64,000 nucleotides of DNA from positions 125,039,624 to 125,103,623 of the forward strand of contig OW121851.1 in NCBI GenBank assembly GCA_933228895.1. The letters are read 5' to 3'. This DNA is from Platycnemis pennipes (taxonomy: Eukaryota > Arthropoda > Insecta > Odonata > Platycnemididae). The translations under genes were made by a program, and so were the position numbers. Every line of letters starts with the position of its first letter. The stretch's first letter is position 1. Below the pieces are notes generated by a model. It ran no database searches. It was not told where the DNA came from and was given only the letters and a program-made list of their open reading frames with translations. Of the stretch, positions 33,101-45,400 are shown piece by piece.

Positions 33101-33695
33101 CTCATTTCACATCTTCATTCACTCTCTCCACTTTTTGGAATGGACACTATTACTTGTTGACCATCACTTTAGGCTAATGGCCCGCTCGAGGTGTTCCAGT
33201 CGAATATCATCACCCTCCCCTGCCCCCGTAAGCTTCCTCAGTCCGTGTCCCGTTATCCGTGAGGTCCTGCTATTCAGATTCCCTCCTCCTTGGGTGGGGG
33301 AAGAGGAAGGACATGAGAGAGGGGTGGGGGAGGGGGGAGAGAAAGATATATGGAGGGTCAGGGGTGTGGTCGTCTCCTTCGGTCCAGAACGCGGGCGTGA
33401 TGAACGAGAAACAATGCGTGAGGGAGTCGGAATACCACGCCTCCCCCTCCCCTCCCTACGTTTAAGGGCCGTAAAACGTGTCGAGCGTGAAAGTCCTCCC
33501 TTTGTTTCAATCCCCTCCCTCTCAATCTTTGAAGCCATGCCCTTCCGACAAATGAAAGGTACCGCGTGACGTCACGCGTCAACTTGGGATGCTAATTGAA
33601 TGGATCACCGCTATATCTTTGGAGAGTAGTGATGGTATTAGCTCCCCGCCTTCAGAAGTCGAGTTAAATAACTGTTCGGCCCCTTTCCATGGAGT
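33101..33695. other. No supported gene; GC-rich patch
   Basis: Bases 33,150-33,580 carry overlapping frames of up to 179 aa (plus) and 124 aa (minus), rich in Arg, Gly and Pro. I treat both as composition effects. Confidence 0.4.
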
Positions 33696-33888
33696 TGCAT
33701 GTTGGTTGTGGTGCTTTGAGGAAAGGGGAAGGGTCGGAAGAGTACGGGCTAGGACCGGGTTCGAATCCCGATTGGAAGGAAACCTCGCTGGTTTGCGGTG
33801 TGGAGAGCAATACATGATCAGTACTCTGTCCTTCTGATAGGGTGTAAAACTTGGTCCCTATGTTGTCTTTCGTTGAGAGAAGACTATA
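33696..33888 (+). mobile_element. tRNA-derived SINE, type I-like
   Basis: B box GGGTTCGAATCCC near 33,757, then GTGTGGAGAGCAATACATGA, TCAGTACTCTGTCCTTCTGA, TAGGGTGTAAAACTTGGTCC, CTATGTTGTCTTTCGTTGAG. The head upstream is poorly preserved. Confidence 0.6.
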
Positions 33889-34449
33889 AAGTTTCATTCC
33901 ACCTTCCATTCTTTCTCCTGAATTGCCAACCACACAATTTTTCTGTGTGAGGCGATTTTGAGTGGAAGAGAGGCTTGAAAACATTGATGAGATAGTGTTT
34001 TGAGGCTCGTTGGTCTCGTCTTAGGAGTTTTAGAATCTCCTTTTCTTAAGAACTCGCCGTCTATGGCTCACTCTCATTCCCCCCTTGCGTCCCAGAGTGG
34101 CGCCCTCGTGACAGAAACAACTCCGGCTCGCGCGTGTCAATAGCAACCGCCTCTCGTCTTAACCTGTCTCCATAAAGAGACGCAAATTCCCTCCCCCCCC
34201 TCCCCCTCCTTCCCCTCTCATCAACCCCTCCAGTCTACTCCTTCGTCCGCAAATCGCCGCTCCAGTGTCATTCCGGCACACTTTCTCAGTTATTTTTTAT
34301 TGGTGAATTTTTGTCTCTCCAATATGTTCCTTAATTGCTTCATTATATATTATCTACCGGTGGCGACCCTCGTGATTCCTCTATAGTTGCAATTTTGGTT
34401 TTTACGTATTCCAATCGCTTAGAATATTTCGTACCATCTAAGATAAATG
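33889..34449. other. No supported gene
   Basis: C-rich from 34,070 to 34,260 and AT-rich elsewhere. Nothing recognised. Confidence 0.45.
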
Positions 34450-34675
34450 TCTTGTCATGAGTGTTTTCAAGCCTGTTTCCGCACTAATAGGCGCTTCAGA
34501 CCGGGAGGAAAGGCATATGGAAGGGAAAGGAATGGCCTGGGTGTCTTCAGGCCCCCTTAAGCTAAATGTAATGCTAATATTTACACTACAATCATTCCAC
34601 AGGCGGGATTCGAACCCACGATCTTTGGGTTGGTTGCTGGGCCAGAGTTCCACCAGATTTTCCGTTCATATTCCT
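34450..34675 (-). mobile_element. tRNA-derived SINE with the shared 3' module
   Basis: The minus strand has a head with a good B box GGTTCGAATC (34,626-34,617) and ends with the same 3' module as the 53.2 kb SINE (TGAAGCGCCTATTAGTGCGG AAACAGGCTTGAAAACAC). The middle differs from type I. Confidence 0.75.
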
Positions 34676-35202
34676 TGTCGTTTCCTCTCACTTTGATCTG
34701 CATTTTAGGCCTGCGTCAATAATGTGTGGGGACGGTTGTAACTGATATTTTTTCAATCCAAGGGCCCCCCCTACATTCCAGACATACCTACCAGATTCTC
34801 GAAATTCAAAGCGTTCCCCCTCGCGGAGGGACCAGAAAGTTCGCCATTGGTATGTTCGCCCCCTTCTCCCTCTCCATTTCCTTTCACCCTTCTCTGTATC
34901 TCTCTCTCTCCTCCTTTCTCCCTCTTCTTTTTCTCTTACCTCCCGTCGACGGCGAAGAGTGTGTTTGCCTCGCGGGGGCCAGCGCCCTCTACCCAACGGA
35001 ATTCCGCTCGCTTTTTTTTTTACTTACTCGGTCTGAGGCGACCCGCCGCGCTTCTCACTTCACTCCCTGCTCCTCTCAAACGAAGTTAGGTAGAGAGAGA
35101 AATCATAAATCTTTGTGAAGGGTGAATTTCCATCATTTAGCTTGCTTTACTGTGTTCTACATTCCATGACCAAAACAAGAAGTTGCCAGCTGTACTGACG
35201 CT
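34676..35202. other. No supported gene; C+T-rich patch
   Basis: Bases 34,840-34,960 are nearly pure C and T on the plus strand. Overlapping 130-aa plus and 102-aa minus frames are low-complexity. Confidence 0.4.
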
Positions 35203-35340
35203 GGTAAACGTACCGGCCTGGCAACCTAAGAGTCGTGGGTTCCAATCCACGTCATGGCAAGAGTGTTTATCCCAGAATTAAGTGAGTTAATTCAGTTGAG
35301 AAATGAGGTATAGCCGTAGCCATTGAAACACTGTAAACCC
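35203..35340 (+). mobile_element. tRNA-derived SINE, type II
   Basis: GTACCGGCCTGGCAACCTAA, B box GGGTTCCAATCC (35,237), CACGTCATGGCAAGAGTGTT and TATCCCAGAATTAAGTGAGT. The order is shared with 36.4 and 41.06 kb. Confidence 0.65.
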
Positions 35341-36362
35341 AATTATGGTGTAAAAACATGAGAATATGCGGGTGGAAAGCATTCAAAACAGTTGAGTAGG
35401 TCACCGTCATCGGTAAATATTTTTGCGAGTTGGTCGTAAGATTGGATCAACTTTCTTTGCATTATCAATGAAGATGAGAACCTAGATGCGTGATTTATCC
35501 TTGAATGATATTTGAATTTGAACAATCAAAAACCTTTTGACCTTATTCCTACAATCTCTCGAGGTATTACTTGAGTAATAATATTGGTAGAGATATACCC
35601 TGCTCATTAAGAGACGTTTTTGGTTGAGAACTTGAGAATATCTTCGAGGGATTTAGAAAGATTTCCGCTCAGCCTGAACACCTGTTGCATGCCCTTTTTC
35701 TTACTCTTATTGATTCGCCCCAAGTGTCTAGCGGTTTTCCGAGGATTTTATCGCTTCAGTTATCAATAACTAGAACATCACCGGAAGTGCTTAGTTCGTG
35801 ATCACTGCTCTCTCGATATCTCATACGGATTGAAACTAGCCACTTGCCAATAAAACCCCTTCTCTGTAAACTTTAAAATCCGCCAAGGTTTCAAAATTCT
35901 TCCGTCCATTTTTTATACCTTTTTCGAATTTCTTCCAATAATTCATTCTCTTTATACTTAGCATGTCTTCGTTCGTTTTCCTCGTCTCCCTGCTTATCAC
36001 ATCCGACCCCATTTCAGAAGCCTCTTAACCTACATTCTTCCTCCTTATTGAAAAAACTAAGTTAAGCCACACTTCATTTCAAAGATTTTTATCAGTTTTT
36101 CTTAATTGCATCCCTGTCGTAAATACCCTTTTATTTATGACTGCTTATTTTGTTGGTGCAAATGTTTTTGTTATACCATTGCAAAGAAACCCATTATAAA
36201 CCTTGGAGCTATGCGCAATCAAACATATTTCCTACAGTTCTAAGTTTAGTTTATATATTCCTCGCGAGAATCATTGACTATAGGGCGCTTTGTTCAATGA
36301 AATCAATTACGATAATGCAAGCGCTTGCGTTTTGCAGATCCGTAATTTCGCCCCAAGTTTGT
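35341..36362. other. No supported gene
   Basis: AT-rich, nothing recognised. Confidence 0.5.
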
Positions 36363-36480
36363 AATGTACCGGCCTAGAAACCCATAGGACCTGGGTTCGG
36401 AAATCTCTTTGAGAAAGGCCCTCGTTTTCGTGTAGAATTAGGCTTGAGTTACAGAATACCATATGGCAATCGGAGCACAT
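36363..36480 (+). mobile_element. tRNA-derived SINE, type II (decayed)
   Basis: GTACCGGCCTAGAAACCCAT, CTGGGTTCGGAAATC (decayed B box), then CGTGTAGAATTAGGCTTGAG. Confidence 0.55.
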
Positions 36481-37632
36481 TAACATGTAATTTTAATTCC
36501 ACTGCTCTAACAGTAGGTAGATACACAAGCGGATGGAATAAATCGTTTCTTTCCCGCTTCTTCCTTTCTTACTCAACTGCCTTCCCAGGGGTCCTGCCTT
36601 CGGGAAACCTATTACACGGGAAAAATAATCTGTCACCATTTATTCCATCCATCTCACTAAATCGACTTCTGATTTGATCTCCATACCCCATCATTACGCA
36701 TTTGTACAAGCATAGTTCTGGTCCTCATAATTGGTGGAGCGAAATCATCTTAAAAGTTGCGCGAACAACTGCCTGAGGCATTGAAAATTGCGTGGTGAGG
36801 AAGGTTCAGGTATTCGGACACCAAAATCCTCGCGTGCCGGTGCGAGAATGGATATGCGGTGATGAAAATGATTCGCGTGCGGGCGAGCGAATGGAAAAAA
36901 AGGCCAAAGACAGCCGATTATCGTGAGCTTCGAGTCGATCATTGCTGTTCTGAACGGCGAGCTTAACATGAAAATCCTTCTAGATTTATAAGCAGGTTTA
37001 CTTATCCGTTTTTTTCTCCTCCATGGGACAGGGAGTATGCGTAGGCATTTGGTCAAAACGCTTTCTCTCCTGCAAGGCACGCCTACTGCGGTGCTATGTG
37101 GTCCGCATAAGCATTCCACGGACGCGAATAAACTCAACGTTTCTGGCAGTTTCCGACTAGAAAGGCAGCACGCTAGAGAACACACTCCAGCTCTCTCGTG
37201 TACGAAATGCGCCTTCCAGCGAAGGCGCGCGTGCGTTGCCATATGGCTCTCATTGCAGTCGGCCGTCCCGGTACATATATGCAAGTCTCTCGCGACGGAG
37301 CCTTCGCTTGAGGAATAGAGAGAGGGAAAAAAAGTTGACGTGCATCACGCGCGCATTCTGAAAGAAGAAAAATATGACGCGTGAAGGCGAGAGTTCATCG
37401 ATAAATTTGGTCCAGAGTCTTCGGTTGAAGAATGTCTTCCGGAACGAGTGGTCCAGCATTTGTCCGTCGACCCTAGAATTTAAGTAGCATAAGGAGCTGC
37501 ATATTTGAATTGAGGTATTGTGAGTTAAAAGAACATTTATCGCCCGAGCAGGAAGTTTTATCATTTTCGGGAACTTGTATGCGGCAATTTTTGGGAAAAA
37601 TGTTGTGCGAATCAGTAATACAAATCCTTTCT
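36481..37632. other. No supported gene; GC-rich patch
   Basis: Bases 36,740-37,330 are relatively GC- and CpG-rich and carry a 179-aa minus frame (36,745-37,284) with several Cys and His but no recognised domain. It could hide an exon; nothing in the sequence lets me claim it. Confidence 0.3.
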
Positions 37633-38360
37633 CTAAAGGCCATGCCTTGTTGTAGCAATGTCTCTCTCCTCATGGCTGTTTTCTTCATATTTCCATATGA
37701 CTGCAGGTCCAATTCCGTGAATCCGTGAATATCCTCTTAAAGTACGTGGTTCTGGGACGCCCTCAAAAATGTTGATAAAAAAACTGCTGTGCTTTAATAT
37801 ATGCCCCAATAGCTTCGCTCTTTTTTTCTTGATTGTATTTAGAAGGGACCTCTTCTCTTTCACTTAAGCAAGCACTTTGTCATTAGTTTTTCTCTCTATC
37901 CAGCTCATCTTTGCAAGTCTCCTTCATATCCACATTTCTGCTGCTTCTAGTTTATTATAAGCTGCTTTTCCCATTGTCGACCCGTAAGTAAGGTCTCACA
38001 CCCGTAAGTTAATACACTCCGTACAAATTTCTTAGCAAATTTTGTTCTTATTTCTATTCTTAAGTGGCCATTTGTTAATAAATTTCTTTTATTTTGAAAT
38101 GCTTGTTTTGCGAGACTTATTATTCTCCTAATTTCTGTTTCACATTCATTATAATTATTTATAATGCTTCCCAAGTAACAGATTGGATCAAATTGGCCTA
38201 GAATTGTATTATCAGGACATGTATTAGCTTTATAAGCTTTGTCCTTTATAAGTCTGGGTAAATTCTTCCTAGTATCAATAAAATTAATATCCTCGCAAAC
38301 TGCATAATACCTCGTCCATAGCGAGTATCGGTACATTATATGGCCTTTCAATTTCACAAA
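37633..38360 (-). mobile_element. Non-LTR retrotransposon reverse-transcriptase C-terminal region (distant relative of family B), frameshifted
   Basis: The minus frame 37,947-38,357 reads RYYAVCEDINFIDTRKNLPR, DNTILGQFDPICYLGSIINN, YNECETEIRRIISLAKQAFQ, NKRNLLTNGHLRIEIRTKFA, KKFVRSVLTYGCETLLTGRQ WEKQL. These are classic thumb-region motifs of endonuclease/reverse-transcriptase ORFs (YLGSxI, SVLTYGCET). After a frameshift near 37,960 the ORF resumes as AAEMWI, stop, RRLAKMSWIERKTNDKVLA, stop, VKEKRSLLNTIKKKRAKLLG HILKH. It is truncated and inactive. Confidence 0.85.
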
Positions 38361-38879
38361 ATCAATTCTTTACTAAATCTTATCACTCATTCTTAAGGAA
38401 TAATGAATTCTTGGAAGTCGCTTTATTAATCAAAAATCATTTCCATTTAACTCAAAATCGTTATTACCAATCCTTGATTGATCTACGCTCCTATGCGCGA
38501 GCACATGCACGATTTCTTCCTATGCCCGGATATTTCCAATTTTCACCCAAACGGAATCGACTGAAATAGTCTCGCAAATTGGTAAGCTTGAAAAATAGTA
38601 AACCAAATGATATTCCATCAAGAAGACGAGTGATGTTCAGAATGAATGTGTAGCAGTCATTAGAGAGTGCTTATGAATGATATATATTCATTCTGAACAT
38701 ATGTCACGATACAATATATGTTCATTTGTGTGTGCTTAGAGGGTATTAGGAAAACTTAAGCTTCCTATTAGAAAGGATAAATAATTGTGCTTAGTGATCC
38801 CCGTTAGTGCCAAGCCTCTTGCCGTCTCCAATAATTGGAAGAATTTGCAGTGCAATACTGGTCCCTAGTTTAGTAGAGC
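38361..38879. other. No supported gene; short palindrome
   Basis: ATGTTCAGAATGAAT at 38,633 is repeated inverted as ATTCATTCTGAACAT ending near 38,700, a roughly 68-bp palindromic segment. Nothing else recognised. Confidence 0.5.
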
Positions 38880-39035
38880 CGCTTGGAAAGCACTTCAAAT
38901 TCAGCACTACGTCCATCGGATGGGACGTAAAACCATGGACCCCTTGGCGCCTTTCGTTAAGAGCAGGGTAATGTCGACACCGGATTTCCCCCCACACTTC
39001 TTCATCTCCCTAAATTCCTACCTTTTCACAAATAC
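38880..39035 (+). mobile_element. tRNA-derived SINE type I, body only
   Basis: GAAAGCACTTCAAATTCAGC, ACTACGTCCATCGGATGGGA, CGTAAAACCATGGACCCCTT, GGCGCCTTTCGTTAAGAGCA match the type I body. The tRNA head upstream is not convincing. Confidence 0.65.
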
Positions 39036-40285
39036 CCATATCCTTAACGGCGTAAATCACCTTACCTACACCTGTCGGTCGTTTCCCTTAATAGCTGCAT
39101 CAACAACTGGCGCAAGTATAAACAAGCAAAAATGAACCCTAATAATGTAGAAAAAGCTAATGACCTCTTTCCCCTCGGACTCTCTCCGGTGAAGTATTCA
39201 CTCGGGGCCGTCGGGAGAAAAAGAGGCCTCACCCCCACGGGTGCGTATTTCCGCGTGTCCTCTCATCCGGTCAGGAAGTTTACCAGAGCATCCGACAGGA
39301 GTGATATTCGGGACTTAATTGCCGTGGATTCGCGGAAGCAAGGGCCATCAGAGAAGAGTGGCACATTCGCAGTGTCCTTTCGGCATTTAATCCAAATTAG
39401 TTGGTCATGAAAGTCGCAGAGCATCACGGGTAGTGATGCATCAACATATGTGGACTGGTTTGAATTCCACTTCTGATTAATATCGTTGGCAACGACGCTA
39501 ATTAAGGCTAATGTCCTTATATTAGCACATGGCACCTTAAGGGATTCTCCCTTGATATAATACGCAATTCTCCCTCGATATAATAATCTTCTTCGCAGCG
39601 TCATAAGAAAACCTGAGTGTCTCCATTCGGTATCTTCTTCCATAATTGTGATGAAATTGGGATTTAGTCATTTGGTAAATGAAATTAAAGTAACGGGGGT
39701 AATTGGAGGTCAACATTTTAGTTCATCCAAATCTATGCACGATTTAAACCATATTAGGTCGATTGTAATTCTGGTTTTAATAACCATATTTTTATGATCA
39801 TCCCAAGCAGATTAAATTTCCCATCGAAATGTTTTCGTAACAAAAGAGGCAATGTCGCCAATGACCTTCATGTTAATTATTTTTATTTCGGTGTACATGA
39901 ACATAAAATTATGAGGAAGGAGCGCAATATTTGGAAAAATAATTCAAAACAAGATATAGTTTCTAGAAATGCTTGTATTAAGTCCTTTCTCCCGAGAACG
40001 GTAAGATATCGTAATAGTACCGCATAGCATTTGATTAGGTAAGTGTATAATGTTGGTAGTCTAAATTACATCAAAAAAAAATTTAAATTCTACTGATTAG
40101 TATTAACTGCTCGCTTTCACTCCCATTAGGAAATTGATATCTGATCCGCTGAAACATATGGCCGACCCACGATCAAAATGTATATTCTTTCGTTTAAAAT
40201 AATCGTTCAGTTACTCATGGAAGGTATATGGGTAATTAATTTTCACTGCTGTTAATATCATCTGACGCAGTAATATTCATCGAAA
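39036..40285. other. No supported gene
   Basis: Overlapping short frames at 39,130-39,640 only. AT-rich after 39,650. Confidence 0.45.
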
Positions 40286-40372
40286 AGTGCGTGAACATAA
40301 TGCATGTTTGATGATCATCTACCTTCTGCTACACACCCTCGTGGTGGTTTGTAGGGTGGTAAGTAGATGGGA
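40286..40372 (+). mobile_element. Family A LINE tail copy, followed by a microsatellite
   Basis: AATGCATGTTTGATGATCAT, CTACCTTCTGCTACACACCC, TCGTGGTGGTTTGTAGGGTG, GTAAGTAGATGGG. Confidence 0.7.
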
Positions 40373-40408
40373 ATGTACGACTATCTCTTTCCTCTTTCTC
40401 TGTCTTTC

Positions 40409-41050
<642 letters not shown>

Positions 41051-41220
41051 AGTGTGCAGTGCGACGGCCTGGAAATCCAAAGGTCGCGGGTTCGAATTCC
41101 ATCACGGGCGTGTGTGTTGTGTTCGCTTAAATATTAGGCTTAGAATTAAATTAGACGGTGCGACGGCTGGGATATATCTAACTTTAACATTTGGTGCACC
41201 ATAAAACCTAATTTATTCAC
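41051..41220 (+). mobile_element. tRNA-derived SINE, type II
   Basis: GTGCGACGGCCTGGAAATCC, AAAGGTCGC, B box GGGTTCGAATTCC (41,088), ATCACGGGCGTGTGTGTTGT and TTAGGCTTAGAATTAAATTA. Confidence 0.75.
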
Positions 41221-41224
41221 TTAC

Positions 41225-41345
41225 TGCTACGATAGCTTGGCTGCTTAAGCCCCTGCCTGGCAACTTAAAGGTATGATCCCACCACGAGCATACGCATTGT
41301 TTGTCTTCAGGTTTTATAGTTAGGTTAGAGACAGCGATAGAAACA
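41225..41345 (+). mobile_element. tRNA-derived SINE, type II (decayed), in tandem with the previous copy
   Basis: CCCCTGCCTGGCAACTTAAA, GGTATGATCCCACCACGAGC, ATACGCATTGTTTGTCTTCA, GGTTTTATAGTTAGGTTAGA. Confidence 0.55.
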
Positions 41346-41657
41346 CCTAAGGCCCTAAGAACCGAATCCTACCACTCTTACGACGCAACATTCATCATCA
41401 ATGTACTTAGTCACATTATCACTTTAATTTTAAACTAGTGTCACTTATAATTAAAGGATCGAGAGAATATGTGTAAAACATGAAGTGAGAAGAAGATGAG
41501 ATTTGATGAGAAAGCTATGACGGCATGGGCATGTGGTGGGAAGGTAAGATAGCAACCCTTTATGAGATTCTGCGGAGCGCAGGTGGAAGGAAGAAGAACA
41601 AGAGGAAGACAGCGTGTATCAGGTTGAGGGATGGAATTGAAGTAGGATTGAGGAGGA

Positions 41658-41714
41658 TCTACATCTACACGATACCCTGCAAGCCACCGCGAGGGTGTGT
41701 GGCAGGGGGTGAGG
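41658..41714 (-). mobile_element. Family A LINE tail copy, terminal 57 bp only
   Basis: CTACATCTACACGATACCCT and GCAAGCCACCGCGAGGGTGT GTGGCAGGGGG are intact. The UTR upstream is absent, so only the terminal module was inserted. Confidence 0.8.
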
Positions 41715-42642
41715 TTGGGAGCGAGAGAGGGAGAGGCGATATACGGACATTGCAGGAGAAGTATTGTAGACGGAGTCAACTTCTGACGCAAGGGAACTAT
41801 AGCGAAAGAAGAAGGAGACCTGTAAAGAGCTGTGCGATTGTGACTTTATTGAGTCTGCCGTTCCCATCTGCTTGTTTATGGGAATAATTCGATACACCCC
41901 CTTGTTTAGCATCATAGTATTTACTCAGCGGAGTGGCCACTTGAAGGAAATCGATCTCTCTATCGAAGGTCGTCTTGAAGTTACGCAGAGAGTAGTATAA
42001 GTGGATACTGAAGCTCTCGTACGCATTCATTTTTCGGTGACCATCCATTATTTCCATCTCCTCTTGCGTAGTTTCCGATATTGTCTAGCTGACGTCACCT
42101 CACGTAGAACCTTACTTTTTGCGTCACCCATGACCATTCAGATTTTTGTTTCGTAGGCTGGAATTTTGTGCTTTTTACCGTAATGTTTCTTTTCATATGT
42201 AGTTTTAAAAATACAAGTGCGCTCTGGCGATGGTCTTTGAAATTTTTATTTGTCTCTTCAATTATGATTTCACTATCGGGAAAAATGTTTCCCTTTGCCT
42301 TCCCTTAATTAAAGTATATCATTGTTTCTTTAAATAAAATACTTCGAATAAAGTGTAACATTCAGTCTATTTTTCGGGGAACCAATTTAACTTATCGTTT
42401 TAATGGAACATTTAATAAGTATTTTAAATCCCGTAATTCATTTGAACGGAGGGTCTGCACCAAGGGTAGAATACTGTGCTACTTGGCTCTGCACGTGTGA
42501 TTTTCAGGGTACCGGATCCTTCGGGGAAACCGTGGGAGGCATAATGAAATAACTGGCTCCCATTATGAGTGAAATTAACTGGTTGTGGGGATTAGTTTCA
42601 GTTATTTCTATCACTTATCAACTAGTCTAACCTTCTGGTCGG
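41715..42642. other. No supported gene
   Basis: AT-rich, nothing recognised. Confidence 0.5.
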
Positions 42643-42935
42643 GATCGGATTGGTGTGGTGGATAGAGAAAGTGGCCGGCTCCCCATTCCGAAAGACAAGT
42701 TACGATTCTCTGCAGCGAAATATTGAATCCGAGATTCCACAGAGGAACACTACTTTCTACTTTAGCGCTGTGTGGAGAGCACTTGAAGCTCAGTACTCCG
42801 ACCGTCGGATGGGGCTTTAAAATGTAGACTCCGTGATGCCTTTAGCTAACAATAACGGCGCCTTTGCGGGTGCCATGTTTACTTCACTCTTTCTCCATTC
42901 CCTTAAAAAATTACTTTCTCTACCCAATCGCTCGC
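42643..42935 (+). mobile_element. tRNA-derived SINE, type I, near full length
   Basis: Head with A-box-like TGGTGTGGTGGATAGAG, a decayed B box, then the body GTGTGGAGAGCACTTGAAGC, TCAGTACTCCGACCGTCGGA and GATGCCTTTAGCTAACAATA. Confidence 0.7.
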
Positions 42936-43019
42936 ATGTCCTAAAATGATGAAAATGGAATTAGCTGACGGTCACCTCCCCAGAAATAACCACCAATCTA
43001 ATGTATAATTAACCCCCAG

Positions 43020-43135
43020 TAACAAAGTGGCCATTCATGCAATTCCGGGTTCGAATCCCGGGAGAAGCCGACGCAACCAAACCCAAGCTGCGTCGTTTTC
43101 TAGGTGCCAGATCTCTATGGGAAACTGCAGACATG
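43020..43135 (+). mobile_element. tRNA-derived SINE head and body fragment
   Basis: Perfect T-arm CCGGGTTCGAATCCCGG at 43,044-43,060, followed by GAGAAGCCGACGCAACCAAA and CTGCGTCGTTTTCTAGGTGC CAGATCTCTATGGG. Only a short degenerate 5' half precedes it, so it is not a functional tRNA. Confidence 0.6.
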
Positions 43136-43873
43136 TCAGGGAAAGGGACTGGACACCTTTTCCTTATGTATCAATTTCTCACCCCTTTGGGCTTGGTATG
43201 CTTGATATGCGTTTACTGTACTTAGAAGTGACGAGCTTACTGCTGTCAGCCGGCTATATTCTTTTGTCGCAAGATTTTCTCTGTTTTCAAATCTAAACTG
43301 CAATGCTAAAAATGGAAATCATCGCTGGATAGAAGTTCAGTTAACGCAAAGACCAGAAAACAAAAGATAAAGGTAATGTTTTTCATTGTTCACGTAACAT
43401 TTTAGGATCGAGGTTAAGCCCCGGTACGAAAGGAAAAGTTCCGAAGCAAGTGCAAAATGAATGAAAAAGATTCATATTTTCTTCAAACCCTGGGGGGAAA
43501 ATTCGCTCTGGAGAGTCTTGTTTTGAAAAACGACATTCGCTTGTGCTCTTTTTCGCTTGTGACGTTTTTATTGCAATTTTTAGCAAGGCTTCCCAAATGA
43601 AATTTAAACATGCATTAATATGTAGCACAAAAACGGAAGTCGATTTGTGGTATGTAGTACCTTGCGAATTTTTTTCCTTGCGTAATTATTTCTCGTTGTT
43701 CGCTCGCTTTACTTTATCAAAAATATGAAACAGTTTTTTGGGATGCATTTACTTTCAAAGCACTTCAAGAACTTTCCACCGATATCAATTCCGTTTCCAC
43801 CGTTACCGTTGCCACAGCATCACTCGGTGGTATTTACCGTACTGACCAAGGACATTAGGACCGGTTAGAACTG
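43136..43873. other. No supported gene
   Basis: AT-rich, nothing recognised. Confidence 0.5.
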
Positions 43874-43961
43874 GTTGCATGCCGGTAGTGCATGTTTGGT
43901 GATCTTCACCCCCTGCCACACACCCTCGCGGTGGCTTGCAGGGTATCGTGTGGATGTAGAT
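43874..43961 (+). mobile_element. Family A LINE tail copy, well preserved
   Basis: GTTGCATGCCGGTAGTGCAT, GTTTGGTGATCTTCACCCCC, TGCCACACACCCTCGCGGTG, GCTTGCAGGGTATCGTGTGG, ATGTAGATG. It is a good reference for the short-tail subfamily. Confidence 0.85.
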
Positions 43962-44714
43962 GTATTGAGCTCTCCTCTCAGATCAATTTTCGGGTCGAAC
44001 ACAACTTTTTACCTGTGTCCGTAAGGGATGCTGAATTTAAGTGACCAAGTCATCTATGGATGATGGATGTCGCGTTTGGATCCAGTGTTGAAGTCGGATC
44101 GCCTCTCCCTGCCTGTTGCTCTTTCCTCGATCGATCTGCGCAGTTGCTCCACGGAGGCCATCCATCCATTCATTCGATTGGGGTGGGTAGCGTTTTGTTT
44201 TCCTTAGGCGAGGCTTTTAATGGCGATGCCACCACCCGTCCTTCCTCACATCCATCAGCCGTATTCGTCCCTCAACGATGTTTGCACAGAGCAGTCTCCC
44301 TTCAAATACGTCCACTCATTTCTCGACCTGGAGAATGGTGAGCGCCGATGGGAGCGATCCAGTGTCCCACGACCGCCATGCTGTGTATTTTACTTGCACT
44401 TTCAATCACGTCGTTTTTATTAGGGGAAGAAACTGCAACAAGGTATATTTACTGACATAAGGAATTTGGGAAAACCTGGCGTCGGTATTAAGCAATTCTT
44501 CTAGAAAGGATGACGTTTCCCAAATCCGAATGTGAAACCTATTTCTCTCAGTTGAGTGAATACTGGTCGAGTACACACGCGACCGAGATGGGTATATCAT
44601 TTTTTCTTGTTATTAGGGATGGCGATTGGGAACTAAGGTCTTAATTTTAGACCTCATTTGGAATATGCTACCAGTAAATTGGATAATACTTAGGTACGTA
44701 TTAGACTCAAATAG
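43962..44714. other. No supported gene
   Basis: Short overlapping frames at 44,060-44,460. Nothing recognised. Confidence 0.45.
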
Positions 44715-45262
44715 CGGCCAAGATCCCCAAGATTTATTAAGGGACGGTATGATAACCATATAAGCGTAACCAGTCTATTAGATGGACTAAAATGGAGATC
44801 ATTATCACACCGTAGGTTGAAATTTAGACAATCTTTTAAGTAAATTCCAAGACATTTTTCACTGATGCCGGTAAAAATTTATTGCGAACTACAACTTGCT
44901 GTGGTAGGCTGGACCAATATCATAAAATTAGATAAATTGATTGGCGAACCGACAGATTCAAAATGTCCCTCCTTTCTCGTACGATTAGGGATATGAATAG
45001 CTGTAAATATGTTCAGAAAGTGTATCAGCGGATAGCATAGGTAGTTGCATGTTGGTGTAAGTTCTTTAAGCTAACCCAACTAACAGCATGTTTGTGCCTG
45101 CTTGCTTTGCTATTTTAATCTTTTTTTAAATTTTTTAAGTTTATACTAGCATTTAGTTATTAATCCTTTTTAAGCGTGACATGTAATGCAGGTTTGTTGT
45201 GAATTCACCCGCTGCCACACACTTTATGGTGGCTTACAGGATATTGTGTAGATTAGATGTAG
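44715..45262 (+). mobile_element. Family A LINE: ORF end, 3' UTR and tail (plus strand)
   Basis: The ORF end reads PRFIKGRYDNHISVTSLLDG, LKWRSLSHRRLKFR, then a frameshift, and ...PSFLVRLGI, stop near 45,000. The UTR phrases ATAGGTAGTTGCATGTTGGT and TAACCCAACTAACAGCATGT follow. The terminal module CACCCGCTGCCACACACTTT ATGGTGGCTTACAGGATATT ends with a GTAGATTAGATGTAGG tail. It is the longest plus-strand copy and independent proof that ORF, UTR and tail belong together. Confidence 0.85.
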
Positions 45263-45344
45263 GGTTATTTTATCGATTAAGGATCGGTTATTATTAGGGA
45301 TTATGTAGGAATTTTCAGGGGCTGGAGGAATAATGGAGGCTATA

Positions 45345-45400
45345 ATATATATAGGAATATGGGAATAATGAATATATATATATAGGAATAATGAACCCAG
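45345..45400. repeat. AT-rich imperfect tandem repeat
   Basis: ATATATATAGGAATA is repeated with small changes, and ATAATGAA occurs twice. Confidence 0.6.

Noticed and set aside
33030..33569. 179-aa plus frame
   Set aside because: Biased Arg/Ser/Pro/Gly composition driven by the C+T/G+A-rich patch, with a 124-aa frame opposite it. The start overlaps a SINE.
36745..37284. 179-aa minus frame with several Cys and His
   Set aside because: Cysteines do not form a spaced zinc-finger pattern and nothing is recognisable; left as an unproven GC-rich patch.
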